This document shows positions 54,105 through 63,464 of a stretch of 64,000 nucleotides of DNA, piece by piece; position 1 is the first letter of the stretch; each line of letters starts with the position of its first letter. A model generated the notes under the pieces. The model saw nothing but the letters and a program-made list of their open reading frames with translations. It was not told where the DNA came from and searched no databases. The stretch comes from Ophiura sarsii (lineage: Eukaryota > Echinodermata > Ophiuroidea > Amphilepidida > Ophiuridae), in contig CM069454.1 in assembly GCA_035610835.1 (NCBI GenBank), positions 54,550,031-54,614,030 on the forward strand. Direction: 5' to 3'. The translations under genes were made by a program, and so were the position numbers.

Positions 54105-54483
54105 GGCCTAGAAATTCGCGCTGCAGTGCGAGAGTCCGTTTAGATTCTCGCCGAATAATTTCGCGAGAATCCTTGATTCTCGCCAATTTTGAGAATCCAT
54201 GGATTATTGCGAAATTAATGAAAATAATATCAAGAATAAGGCTATAAATCTTGCACAACTTCCAAATTAAGCATGTTTGTTGACTAAGGGTCAAATACCA
54301 GTCATCTGAGGTCCTGTTTTGGACTTAGAAAGAAGAAAAAAAGTTTTAAAAAAACAAAACAAAAAACAAAACAAAACAAAACAAAAAAACAAAATTGGGG
54401 TTTTTTTTGCGCGAATACCTGGATTCATGCGGTAGTGATTTTACGCGAATCGATTCACGGATTCGCGCCAAAATTCTACCCCT
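54105..54483. mobile_element. Possible hAT-like element CAGGCCTAGAAATTCGCG…
   Basis: CAGGCCTAGAAATTCGCGC on the left and GCGCCAAAATTCTACCCCTG on the right are inverted. Subterminal GCGAGAATC / GATTCGCG words repeat. No convincing 8-bp duplication. Confidence 0.5.
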
Positions 54484-54792
54484 GGTAGAACATTCTTTGA
54501 ATAGTGTAAAATAGCCAAACAGCCATACATGAAAACCTGTTGTCTGTCAATCAGGTTTCACAATGTCAAATCTTCATGTCTTCCCTTCTCTGCCTCCCCC
54601 TCCCCTGTATAATTTGTTGAAAGTTCACCTGAATGGTAATCCTACTGGACTCATACACAAAAAAGGCATTGTTTTGTTATTACACATTAATGTATGTATG
54701 TCAACCGTCGAGGCCCTTTACCCAAACCTAATTAGGTGAATACTTGGTCTTTTCCTCAATCCCCTACCCTATGTAAATCTTTGGGTAGTTTA
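54484..54792. other. Intron 8-9 tract
   Basis: No feature recognised other than the TTA (54790-54792) that borders the next MITE. Confidence 0.4.
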
Positions 54793-55120
54793 GACTATAT
54801 TTTAAAAAAATCCTTTGTCTCAAAGCTCTTCAGTTTTTCAAAACCTAATGCGGGATGCGGTTTTTTTAAGGGTTATTTTTTTTTAAATATAAAATATTGA
54901 AACCCTTGTAAAAGTGACCTTTTGTATATAAAATGATGTGATCAATGAAAATCTGAAAAATCTGTGAAATTTGGGGATTTTGTTTTTTTTTGAAAAAATA
55001 AATTAATTAATTTAAATTTTTTTTAAAAAAAGATTGTTTAAGATTTTTGTTTTTCTAATGCGCATCAATAAACTAACGCGCGCGGAAGCTTTGAGACAAA
55101 TGATTTTTTTAAATTTAGCC
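54793..55120. mobile_element. Harbinger-like MITE forming the exon 8 donor (328 bp)
   Basis: TTA|GACTATATTTTAAAAAAAT with CTTTGTCTCAAAGC on the left; GCTTTGAGACAAATG with TTTTTTTAAATTTAGCC|TTA on the right. The right TTA (55121-55123) plus C is the donor of exon 8 (GTAAGGCT). Confidence 0.85.
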
Positions 55121-55124
55121 TTAC

Positions 55125-55425
55125 CTGAATGGATCTCCTACTGGACTCATACACAGCACCACGTGCAGATTGGCTCGGACTCTCTCAATAAAGTAGGCAA
55201 ACATGCTCTCCGGCGTCTCGCTAATGCCATCTTTCTTGGCCTCATCCGTGAGCGCAGTGCGCACTTCCTCAAACTCATCTGGCTTGTAGAGGTTTGGTAC
55301 TTCACCGCTGCTCAAGATATTGTTGATATCTTCTAGGAAGGACTCGTCTACTACTTGTGTGTCGTTGAACAGGAAGATTGTCGGCTTGTTTTCTACGCCG
55401 GCTTGGAAGTACAGACGTTTCAAAT
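55125..55425 (-). CDS. dnah2: dnah2 exon 8 (AAA4 Walker B)
   Basis: 301 bp: DLKRLYFQAGVENKPTIFL, FNDTQVVDESFLEDINNIL, SSGEVPNLYKPDEFEEVRT, FAYFIERVRANLHVVLCMS, PVGDPFR. E.FLEDINN.L.SGEVPNL and LHVVLCMSPVG..FR are AAA4 hallmarks. Donor GTAAGG is MITE-derived. Confidence 0.97.
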
Positions 55426-55497
55426 CTATGGAAATATACAAGATATTTATTTATGTAACAAAATAATTTCAAATCAGTGGTGATGAAGGTAAAGTCA

Positions 55498-55733
55498 ACT
55501 ACTATAGTTTTATCAGTTCCACATTGGCGAAGCCTCATTTCAGCAGCGAATGAATACAGACGAATATGCGTGAAGGCAACAAGCGCACTGTGTATTATAT
55601 GCGTGATGCGTGCATGCCGCAAAAACTGTATGCGTGTGGGCATAATCGCACACGTAAGCTCAGATTATTTTTGCGCACAGAGAGATAAAAACCAAATATT
55701 TATTGCCAATTCGGAACTGATTAAACTATAAAT
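55498..55733. mobile_element. TIR element family C, copy in inverse orientation (236 bp)
   Basis: CTATAGTTTTATCAGTTCC…GGAACTGATTAAACTATA, with GCGCACTGTGTATTATATG inside; TA at the borders. Confidence 0.82.
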
Positions 55734-55767
55734 TTATTGTAACATTTAATCATGAATGATTTTACTA

Positions 55768-55937
55768 TAGTCTATTTCAAGCTCTTTGGACAGTGACTTA
55801 ACTTTAAAAGCGCAGAATTTACGAACATGTTTGTATTTTCTGTGGGGTGCTAGCACCTCAGGAGAGAGTGTGAGTTTATTCACTGCAATCATTGAATGAC
55901 GAAGTAACATCACTGTCCCGTTGAGATAAAATAGACT
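55768..55937. mobile_element. Small TIR element AGTCTATTTCAAGCTC… (170 bp)
   Basis: AGTCTATTTCAAGCTC with GGACAGTGAC on the left; CACTGTCCC with AAATAGACT on the right. A half copy lies at 13988-14080. Confidence 0.6.
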
Positions 55938-56183
55938 AAACACATATTTTTGTTCATGGTTAATTCTTGGTGACCCTATTGATAATAGAGCACTAACACT
56001 GTCTATAACTTGTGACATGCAATATGTAAAGATCAAAGACAGAATACTTGCTCACTTAATGTCATCAGACTTAACAGAACTTTAGTCAGCTATATTTGCA
56101 GATTTCCTTCCACGGCTCTTGACACATCACCTTTTACCAACTTGACAGCGATACATTACTTAAGCTCCCATGTAATAACCTAC

Positions 56184-56351
56184 CGTCTCTAAATTCTGTC
56201 TTGCGATAATGTCTTGTGACCTCGATCTGGAATACGGAATACTCGCATATGGATGCTGACAGTCTGGTGAGACTCTGTCTTCCACTGCCTCCAATACCAA
56301 CTAACAGCATGTTACCTCGAGGCTGACCAATCACACGGATCACACGGGATA
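56184..56351 (-). CDS. dnah2: dnah2 exon 7 (AAA4 P-loop)
   Basis: 168 bp: VSRVIRVIGQPRGNMLLVG, IGGSGRQSLTRLSASICEY, SVFQIEVTRHYRKTEFRD. GGSGRQSLTRL is the AAA4 Walker A loop of all axonemal dyneins. Donor GTAGGT. Confidence 0.97.
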
Positions 56352-56724
56352 CTGGAAAATAAAATGGTGAAATACAGAGGAGAATAAAACAATTCTCAGA
56401 TATGGTGAAAAAGCGCCAACATAACACAAGCCTAAATTGTAGGGGTTTTTTTTCTCTTGCTACTGTTAATCGTGAAAATATTTGTATAGCATATCAACTG
56501 GGTACATTTTGAGGGTTATAATAAAAAAAATATTGCCACACAATATTATATTGATATGACCCCTATAATATGGAGTTGAGAGCTACATTGCAGATTTGCA
56601 GTAGCTCTGGTGCAGTCAATTGTGTATAATGCAAAAACCTGTGCGTATTGTGGAGACCATCCCTATCCACCGCCCCCCCCCCCCCCCCCTCTCCCCACAC
56701 GCACCCCTTAGTCTATAGTCCATT
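56352..56724. other. Intron 6-7, proximal tract
   Basis: AT-rich; poly-C at 56672-56688 and (T)n near 56444. No feature. Confidence 0.4.
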
Positions 56725-57553
56725 CATACTGACCATGTTCCATACCATAGGACAGCACAAAATTCATACCTAGGACCCTTGGTGTGTTGTTACGGTCTTA
56801 CAGACACCTAACTCTCCCTGTTCTCTCCAGCTCACAGCCCGCTACCATTAGGCCAACAACAACAAAAGATGACTTGCCCTTTCCGACCAACCCGAATTTT
56901 CGGAAATCTAGGGTCGCTATTTTTAAAATTAAAAAAATTGAAAGAAGCACATAAAAATAAAGAAAGATGAAAACATGTTTTTGAGTAGTATCTGCTTGTT
57001 TAAAAATTAAATAAATTTTAAAAAAAACCTCTTCCCCACCCCATCATATACTGACCATGTTCCATAGCATCCCTGACCAGCACATGGTCCATTGAAATTA
57101 TTCCTGGTGTGTTGTTATAATCTTACATACACCAAATCCTCCCTTCCCCCTCGCTTGTCAACCCTTTCCCCTCCCCATCAATCTCCCTGCCCGCACCCCT
57201 ATAAGTCTATTGTCCATCCATACTAACCATGTTCCATAGCATTCCTGAACAGCACTACGTCCATTGCAATGACTCCTGGTGTGTTGTTATATTCTTACAA
57301 ACACCAACAACTCCCTTCCCCCTCCCTCATCAAACCTTCTCTCCTCCCCTTAGTCTATTGTCCATTCATACTGACCATGTTCCATAGCGTCACTGAACAG
57401 TACTAGGTCCATCGTAATAACCCGATGTATTGTTATAATCTTACCTACGCTAACTCCTCTCTGCCCCCCTCCCTCATTAAACCTTCTCCCTCTCCCCCAT
57501 CCCTCTGCCCCATCCCTCTCCCCACCCGCACCCCTTAGTCTATTCATGCTGAC
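56725..57553 (-). repeat. Four degenerate duplicates of the dynein exon 6 3' edge
   Basis: Copies near 56730-56815, 57052-57130, 57222-57303 and 57365-57447 repeat CATACTGACCATGTTCCATA, GCACTA.GTCCATTG and CCTGGTGTGTTGTTATAATC with C/T-rich spacers. They correspond to the last ~75 bases of exon 6 (PGVISMDLVLFRDAMEH). A Harbinger family-B left end (TTA|GGCCAACAACAACA) sits at 56851. Confidence 0.88.
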
Positions 57554-57709
57554 CATGTTCCATGGCATCTCTGAACAGCACAAGGTCCATAGATATCACT
57601 CCTGGTGAGTTGTTATAATCTTCCAATCCATCTTCCATAAATCTCTTGAGTGCCGTCAAGTCTTGTAGATCTTCATAGATTGGCACGTCACCCTGAGTCA
57701 TGTAATCAC
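57554..57709 (-). CDS. dnah2: dnah2 exon 6
   Basis: 156 bp: DYMTQGDVPIYEDLQDLT, ALKRFMEDGLEDYNNSPG, VISMDLVLFRDAMEH. M.LVLF.DA.EH precedes the AAA4 P-loop. Donor GTCAGC, acceptor TCTGCAG. Confidence 0.95.
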
Positions 57710-58029
57710 CTGCAGAGTAATATGTACCAGTATTTGTTAGGTCATACAAGTTATTGTTTTTGTGGACCCAATGACAAAATATTTTTGAATTTGAGATTTT
57801 ATATTCTTAAGTTAGAAAAAATAAATTAAAAAGTTAGAAAAGTCAAACCTTTGAAAATTTGATTTTCGCCCCATTAAAAAAGGTGTAATTTATTTTAATG
57901 GAAACAATTCTTTAACATTTTCCAAATTTTTGAATAATTTGAAAATTGAAAGTGCAATTAAAAATAAAGTTGAGCACATTAAATGTGTGTCTTTTTTAAG
58001 GCTTTTTGGATGAGGAATGCTCATAACTG
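57710..58029. other. Intron 5-6
   Basis: AT-rich, no feature seen. Confidence 0.4.
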
Positions 58030-58146
58030 GTAACATTTACCCAATATGGGTGTCTTCTTACCAAATATGGGAGAATACTAACCAAATTTGTTTAGTCTAC
58101 CTACCAAAAATGGGAATTAACCTACCACATGTGGGGTTTTACTTAC
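58030..58146 (-). repeat. ~25-bp degenerate repeat of the dynein exon 5/intron junction
   Basis: CTTACCAAATATGGG-like units occur at about 58033, 58059, 58078, 58103 and 58127 before the true junction at 58147 (CTTAC|CAAATATGGG). So the last 8-10 coding bases plus the donor are repeated about five times. Confidence 0.78.
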
Positions 58147-58277
58147 CAAATATGGGTGGTTGTTTGTTTGGACAGATGTTGTGGAATGTCTGCTCAAACA
58201 ATGTGCCGAGTTTGTCACTCAGAATGTTGACAAACGTTTCTGTGTCGTTGTCATCGATCAAACGATCAGAAAACACC
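58147..58277 (-). CDS. dnah2: dnah2 exon 5
   Basis: 131 bp: VFSDRLIDDNDTETFVNIL, SDKLGTLFEQTFHNICPNK, QPPIFG. V..DRL...D...F...L follows the WIHE..R motif. Donor GTAAGT. Confidence 0.95.
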
Positions 58278-58804
58278 CTGCAATAATAGAAACATAGACA
58301 ATCATTGATAGCTGCCCATAGGTGAACCTTGCTCTTTTCAAAATTAGCAAGTTAACCTATAGATGACACCTTTTATATTTCATATTTCAATCGGTTGGTC
58401 TGTCGGTATGTCTGGTCGATCCGTAAATACTGTATTAATGCCCCAGGCATCTACTCATTCCACCAGTGGCTTAATCCAGCCAATCTGCCAATCTGACACA
58501 TTTGAGCAATAGAGGGCGCTGCAATACCAATTTTTTTTAAAACTCTTGATATCCATGTTCAGGGGACTCTGATTCCTTTTCAAAAATATGGTTAAATGTA
58601 TTTTCAAATATTGTTCGTATAAATCAGTTGATATAACAAAGATAAAAGATAAAAAACGTAAAAAATGTAATTTTGACAATGCTCCTTTTTTATTAATTTA
58701 TCACCATAGATTCTGTATTTTATAAATAATATCTAGTAAGATTCACAGTCAGTTTGTCTACCATTTAGTAGATGCCTGGGGCTTTTCATAAATCCTGCAT
58801 AACC
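58278..58804. other. Intron 4-5
   Basis: Single-copy sequence; short CCGGTTGGTCTG-type words only. Confidence 0.4.
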
Positions 58805-58945
58805 AAGATCTTGATCTATCATTGTTGATCGATCGATCAATCGGTCAATCAATCAATCAATCAACCGATCCACCGATTAACTGATTAACCGATCAACTGA
58901 TCAACCAATCAACCAACCAATCAATCAACCAATCATCCAACCCTC
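58805..58945. repeat. (AATC)n-type microsatellite
   Basis: Runs of AATC, CGATC and ACCAATC units, ending 5 bp before exon 4. Confidence 0.9.
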
Positions 58946-58949
58946 TCAC

Positions 58950-59224
58950 CTGAAGCATTCATGTATCCATAGCCTGGTCATACTGGCCTTGGTATCGTGG
59001 AAATCCTTATGTGATCTCAACAGACCTTGGAACACCTTGGAGATATCCCTCAAATTAAACAGATAGTGGATCTTCGCCGGTGTGGGTAGGAATTTCTGTA
59101 CAATCAATTGGTAGACTTCTAGTGTGGCTTTGGTCATCACATCTCCGATGGGCTTGACGTCTTCTTCAAAGTCCTGCAGCTTCTGGTTGATCATGGTTCC
59201 AAAGATGCGAGTAATCTGAGAGTC
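58950..59224 (-). CDS. dnah2: dnah2 exon 4 (AAA3)
   Basis: 275 bp: DSQITRIFGTMINQKLQD, ATLEVYQLIVQKFLPTP, AKIHYLFNLRDISKVFQGL, ASMTRLWIHECFR. HY.FNLRD.S.V.QG and RLW.HE..RV are standard dynein sensor-region motifs. Donor GTGAGA. Confidence 0.97.
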
Positions 59225-59659
59225 CTGTGAAAAAAGATGGTCAAGATTATAGGTAAGCAAAAATGAGAACTTGGGACTCTTTTTTCATTATAAAATATGT
59301 CCCGTCGTAGCAAATGGGTACAGTTGTAGGTAATTTGCATTTTGTGATACTGATGGAATTAAGTATGGAAAAAAAGAAAGGAAATAAAGAGTTCAACCTT
59401 TTTTTCCTTTGAGAGACAACTGCACCACTCTTTGGCTGTAGCTGTACACAAATATGAATGAAGTGGAACTTGGAAAATGCAGTAATTCATAACTAAAAAT
59501 GGACTTCATCTGTCAAGGATCCCTTTTGTGGCATCGCATATCTAAATTGTTAGGTTTCTGGACACACGGATTAGATTTCAAATAAAAGATTTTGGATGAC
59601 ATGTTTACCTTTTTTTAAAGCAATAACAGTCATTTTCAAAATTGAAAAAAATATGATCA
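59225..59659. other. Intron 3-4, proximal tract
   Basis: No feature recognised. Confidence 0.4.
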
Positions 59660-60180
59660 TCAACTCATCAACTCATCAACTCCATCAACTCTTCATCTTC
59701 TTCAACGTGCACAGAATACGGCCGCTAGAATCATTACCCGCACAAAAAAGTTCGACCATATCACTCCTGCACTCAAGCAGCTTCATTGGCTGCCAATATC
59801 ATCCAGAATTGAGTTCAAGATCTTGCTCCTAACTTATAAAGCCTTAAACGGACTTGCTCCACAATATCTTGCAGATCTTGTCCATTATCGACGTACATGC
59901 CGCAACCTTCGCTCCAACAACAAACTACTCCTTGAAGTACCACGATGGAAACTCGCTACGTACGGTCGCCGTTGCTTTTCATCAGCTGCACCTGTTCTAT
60001 GGAACTCATTACCACTGGACATTAAGTCATCCCCGAATGTCAACATTTTTAAGAAGAAACTAAAAACTCATCTCTTCTCGAAAGCATACAGTGCATAGCA
60101 CTTGACTCTACAGCGCCATTGAACATTTCTTTGTAAATGGATATTAGGCGCTATATAAATTATATTATTATTATTATTAT
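59660..60180 (+). mobile_element. LINE (CR1/L2-like) 3' end, reverse transcriptase C-terminus, open frame
   Basis: Open from about 59703 to the stop after SKAYSA (60098): QRAQNTAARIITRTKKFDH, LKQLHWLPISSRIEFKILL, LTYKALNGLAPQYLADL, SSAAPVLWNSLPLDIKS, FKKKLKTHLFSKAYSA. These are the reverse transcriptase C-terminal motifs of CR1/L2/Rex-type elements. The tail GGCGCTATATAAATTATATT-(ATT)n is complete; the 5' side is truncated. Confidence 0.9.
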
Positions 60181-60197
60181 ATTATCCGCATACTTAC

Positions 60198-60302
60198 ACT
60201 TGGGAATGTCATGTTGATGAGATTGAATCTGTTCTGTAGACGTCTGGAGATGTTTGTCCTTCCACCACCAGGTGGACCCATGGCTGCTAACAGTTGCATA
60301 CC
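60198..60302 (-). CDS. dnah2: dnah2 exon 3 (AAA3)
   Basis: 105 bp, phase 0/0: GMQLLAAMGPPGGGRTNIS, RRLQNRFNLINMTFPS. AAM.PPGGGR..IS.R...RFN is invariant in dynein AAA3. Donor GTAAGT lies immediately beside the LINE (ATT)n tail. Confidence 0.97.
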
Positions 60303-60677
60303 CTGCAAGGAAATGATAACCACAACAAAACATGAAAAGATGAACAAGGGAGCCAAGGGGTCACACCTTAGAAAAGTCATATGTATATAACACGCTACTG
60401 AAAACTATTGCACCTCAGGCATGAAAATAAAAACCTGACCAGCCTGAAAAGGTGCATGAAATGGGGTTATAAAAGCCAAAAACGGGCTGAAAATATTAGA
60501 AAGTGCGGACATTTGGAAAACAAAATAGCCTGAATTTAGGGTACAGCCTGAAAATTCTCATGCCTGGCACCTGAGGATGTGCTTCCTATAAATTGGGCGC
60601 ATGGAGATGATTAGATTAACATTATGCAATATAAGTATAACTGGAGTGGATAAAACCCTGCTCAGTGGCTACTCTTA
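60303..60677. other. Intron 2-3 tract
   Basis: 60415-60570 is rich in GCCTGAAAA words (CAGCCTGAAAAGG, GGGCTGAAAA, CAGCCTGAAAATT) in both arms, probably a decayed element. Not classified. Confidence 0.4.
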
Positions 60678-61024
60678 GGCTAAAAAAGAAATTGTTTGAT
60701 TGTCAATAGATCACTTTCAAAAGATGGGTCTGTCGGTCGGGAAAAGTGTTGAGTTTTTTTGTTTCTTTTTCTCCCTTGCCCTTTTTTTCTTCAGGTACCA
60801 GCAGTAAAATGAGATGTACTTGTCGTGGCAACCAAATCTGTAATATTTTTTATTTTTTAAACACTTTAAAAAAATTAAATGAATAATTTTGGATTTTCGA
60901 CTAAAAGTAAAATGTGTAAACAAAAACAAAAAAGAAGAAGAAAAAAAAAGAAGAAAAAATTGGGTCAAAGGATTTAGGACGGTTGGGAGGACAAGGACAA
61001 TCAAACATTTTTTTTGGGGGGGCC
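60678..61024. mobile_element. Harbinger-like MITE forming the exon 2 donor (347 bp)
   Basis: TTA|GGCTAAAAAAGAAATTGT on the left and TTTTTTTTGGGGGGGGCC|TTA on the right, with GTTTGATTGTC / GACAATCAAAC inside. The right TTA (61025-61027) plus C makes the minus-strand donor GTAAGG. Confidence 0.87.
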
Positions 61025-61028
61025 TTAC

Positions 61029-61195
61029 CTTGATATGCTTTGTAGTCTGCTTGAGTCTGTCGTACCAGAACCCATAATCCATCCATAATTTCATCAGTTC
61101 TAGAGGCGGCTGAGATCCAAACGAATCCTTGGCTGGCATATTGAAGTCGTCCATCAGTGTCAGGAGTTTCTTGCCACCCACAGGGACGTAAATGC
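61029..61195 (-). CDS. dnah2: dnah2 exon 2 (AAA3 Walker B)
   Basis: 167 bp: IYVPVGGKKLLTLMDDFNM, PAKDSFGSQPPLELMKLW, MDYGFWYDRLKQTTKHIK. The DD.NMP…GSQPP.EL.R.W.DYG.WYD motif identifies AAA3. Donor MITE-derived, acceptor ACCAG. Confidence 0.97.
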
Positions 61196-61525
61196 CTGGT
61201 AAGAATGAGTGTAAATTAACATATGGAGGTATTGATTTCTGCCATATTGCGTAAAAGTTAAGATTGATCTTAAGTGAACTTAGGAAGAGTTATTCTTAAC
61301 TCTTTTTAAGCCTGGTTGAGAAGAATATTTAAGAATTCTTCCTAAATTGAGCTTTATGATGAAGGGCGAAGTTCTAAAGTTTGACCTATCCTGAAGATCA
61401 TCTCACAAATTCTTAAACAAACTTCTTAAGAAAAGTTGAAAACTTAAGAAGAGTGACTCTACTTAAGATGAATTTTATCTTTTATGTAATAGGGCCCTAA
61501 ACACACAATGTAAAAATGGGTGCAG
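61196..61525. other. Intron 1-2, proximal tract
   Basis: 61260-61480 is rich in TTAAG/CTTAA words in both orientations (AACTTAAGAAGAGT, ACTTAGGAAGAGTT), probably a decayed fold-back element. Not classified. Confidence 0.4.
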
Positions 61526-62195
61526 TACATTTCGTCAAAAAATGTTTTGTCCAAAATACACTTTGTCCAAATTGTTTTGTCCAAATACACTTTGTCCTAA
61601 ATACTTTGTTCCAAAGAAGTTTTTGTCCATTTGTATCTTGGTCCTAAAATATTTTGGTCCAAAATTATCTAGGCCTACTTTTGTTGGTCCAATTTTGATT
61701 TGGTCCAACATTATTTGGGCCAATTTAATTTTGTCCAACTTTATTTTGGCCAGTTTTTTTCTCTACGGTATTTAATATCATAATTCTATGTATGTATGTT
61801 TTGTTTATACGCCTATTGGTACATCATAACATTTTTCAATCATTGTTTGCCATATATCCAAACACAATTGGACGGTTATCCTTTGGACCAAAAACATTTT
61901 GCTCCAAATTATTTGGCCTAAAACAAATGGGCAAAAAAACACTTGGACTAAGGGCTCTTGCTCTTCCACAAGTAGAGGAAAGTACCCATTCAGTGAGGTG
62001 TTAATTACCGATCCTTTGTCACTCCTTTTAACAAACAATATAGAAAAAAGGATCGTGCTTTCCCCACTCTTTCCTCTACTTGTAAAAGGGCAAGAATATT
62101 TGAACAAATAAACGTGTGGGAAAAAAATCTGCTTGGACAAAACATGATCGAACCAAATTATTGGACAAAATGTATTTGGACGAAATGTTGCCATA
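61526..62195. mobile_element. Fold-back element built of TTTTGTCCAAA / TTTGGACAAAA repeats (about 670 bp)
   Basis: The left arm (61526-61760) has ~14 degenerate copies of TTTGTCCAAATT; the right arm (61875-62195) has inverted GGACAAAA copies. Tips are CATTTCGTC…GACGAAATG. Confidence 0.82.
61966..62083. mobile_element. Mini element nested in the fold-back: ACAAGTAGAGGAAAG…CTTTCCTCTACTTGT
   Basis: A 15-bp perfect inverted repeat encloses ~90 bp that lacks the host's GTCCAAA words; inner GATCCTTT / AAAGGATC are also inverted. Confidence 0.65.
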
Positions 62196-62323
62196 ATCTA
62201 TTAAATTGTAACATGATGAATCACCGGGCCCAGAGATGGAGGTCTCCGGGTCTTCATGTGGAATTGTATAACTGACTGTGTGTTGCTATGTTTGCATTGC
62301 CTACTCACATATATATGAGGGTG

Positions 62324-62544
62324 ATAACACTTTCCAAGCGGATATTAATTTACCATATACAAAACAGATTTTTCAGAAACTTGTATCTCAAGAATTAATG
62401 AACTAATACTAGGCATGTTTGTACTTATTTTAGTGCATTTCTCATGGTGTTTCCAAATATGGTGATGCAATTCAATAATTTTGACAATTTTTGAAACATT
62501 TTGGAACTGTCGTCTGTATATGTCTGCCGCGTGAAAAGTGTTAA
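62324..62544. mobile_element. TTAA-ended MITE (family E), copy 5
   Basis: ATAACACTTTCCAAGCGG…CCGCGTGAAAAGTGTTAA with ACTAGGCATGTTTGTACTT inside; ~25 bp shorter than the other copies. Confidence 0.82.
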
Positions 62545-62735
62545 TATAGTCAAGCAATTAATTAAAATATGGACACAATGTGGACAAAAATGTACATTAT
62601 TCCAACACTATTTTCCGGTATATTCCAACACTATTTTTCCTATGAAATTTAACAATGATAGATTACATTGATAGATTACATCGATAAAGGATGAGTTTAA
62701 AGGAATTATTAACACTTTGAAAGCAATACTTTTCT

Positions 62736-62800
62736 AGATAGCTCATCAGTGGGTAGAATTCTAGTCTGCATATCTAGGCCTTTGGTTCAAATCCTCATCA
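62736..62800 (+). mobile_element. tRNA-like SINE head in dynein intron 1
   Basis: TAGCTCATCAGTGGGTAGA (A box) and GGTTCAAATCC (B box) at tRNA spacing. Its B-box half recurs in each 160-bp unit to the right. Confidence 0.6.
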
Positions 62801-62820
62801 ATATACTTTCTGTAAAGACT

Positions 62821-63464
62821 TTACCTTTAGTCCTCTTCTCCACTCGACTCTCAATGATCTCCTGGACATTATTGACAATGGTTTGTGCAGACATATTGAT
62901 GGTCAATACACTGTATTTCTGTGGGTCTAGTATATGTCTAGGGTCCCAGGTTCAAATCCTAATCACTGTATCCAAGGTTCTTACCTTTAGTCCTCTTCTC
63001 CACTCCACTCTCAATGATCTCCTGGACATTATTAGCAATGGTTTGTGCAGACATATTGATGGTCAATACACTGTATTTCTGTGGGTCTAGTATATGTCTA
63101 GGGTCCCAGGTTCAAATCCTAATCACTGTATCCAAGGTTCTTACCTTTAGTCCTCTTCTCCACTCGACTCTCAATGATCTCCTGGACATTATTAGCAATG
63201 GTTTGTGCAGACATATTGATGGTCAATACACTGTATTTCTGTGGGTCTAGTATATGTCTAGGGTCCCAGGTTCAAATCCTAATCACTGTATCCAAGGTTC
63301 TTACTTTTAGTCCTCTTCTCCACTCTACTTTCAATGATCTCCTGGACATTATTAGCAATGGTTTGTGCAGACATATTGATGGTCAATACACTGTATTTCT
63401 GTGGGTCTAGTATATGTCTAGGGTCCCAGGTTCAAATCCTAATCACTGTATCCAAGGTTCTTAC
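62821..63464 (-). repeat. 160-bp tandem array of the dynein exon 1 3' edge (4 copies)
   Basis: Donor positions 62824, 62984, 63144 and 63304 precede the true one at 63464, exactly 160 bp apart. Each copy has the last ~102 coding bases (DPQKYSVLTINMSAQT… to VEKRTK), a GTAAG donor and 58 bp of intron that includes half of a tRNA-like sequence. Copies are ~97% alike. A CTAG just upstream of each coding part would make a 102-bp, phase 1/1 open cassette. Confidence 0.95.

Noticed and set aside
56725..57447. Copies of exon 6's end as real exons
   Set aside because: Substitutions and gaps destroy the reading frame and donors in most copies.
62736..62800. Functional tRNA gene
   Set aside because: Stem pairing is poor and half of the sequence is repeated in the neighbouring 160-bp array.
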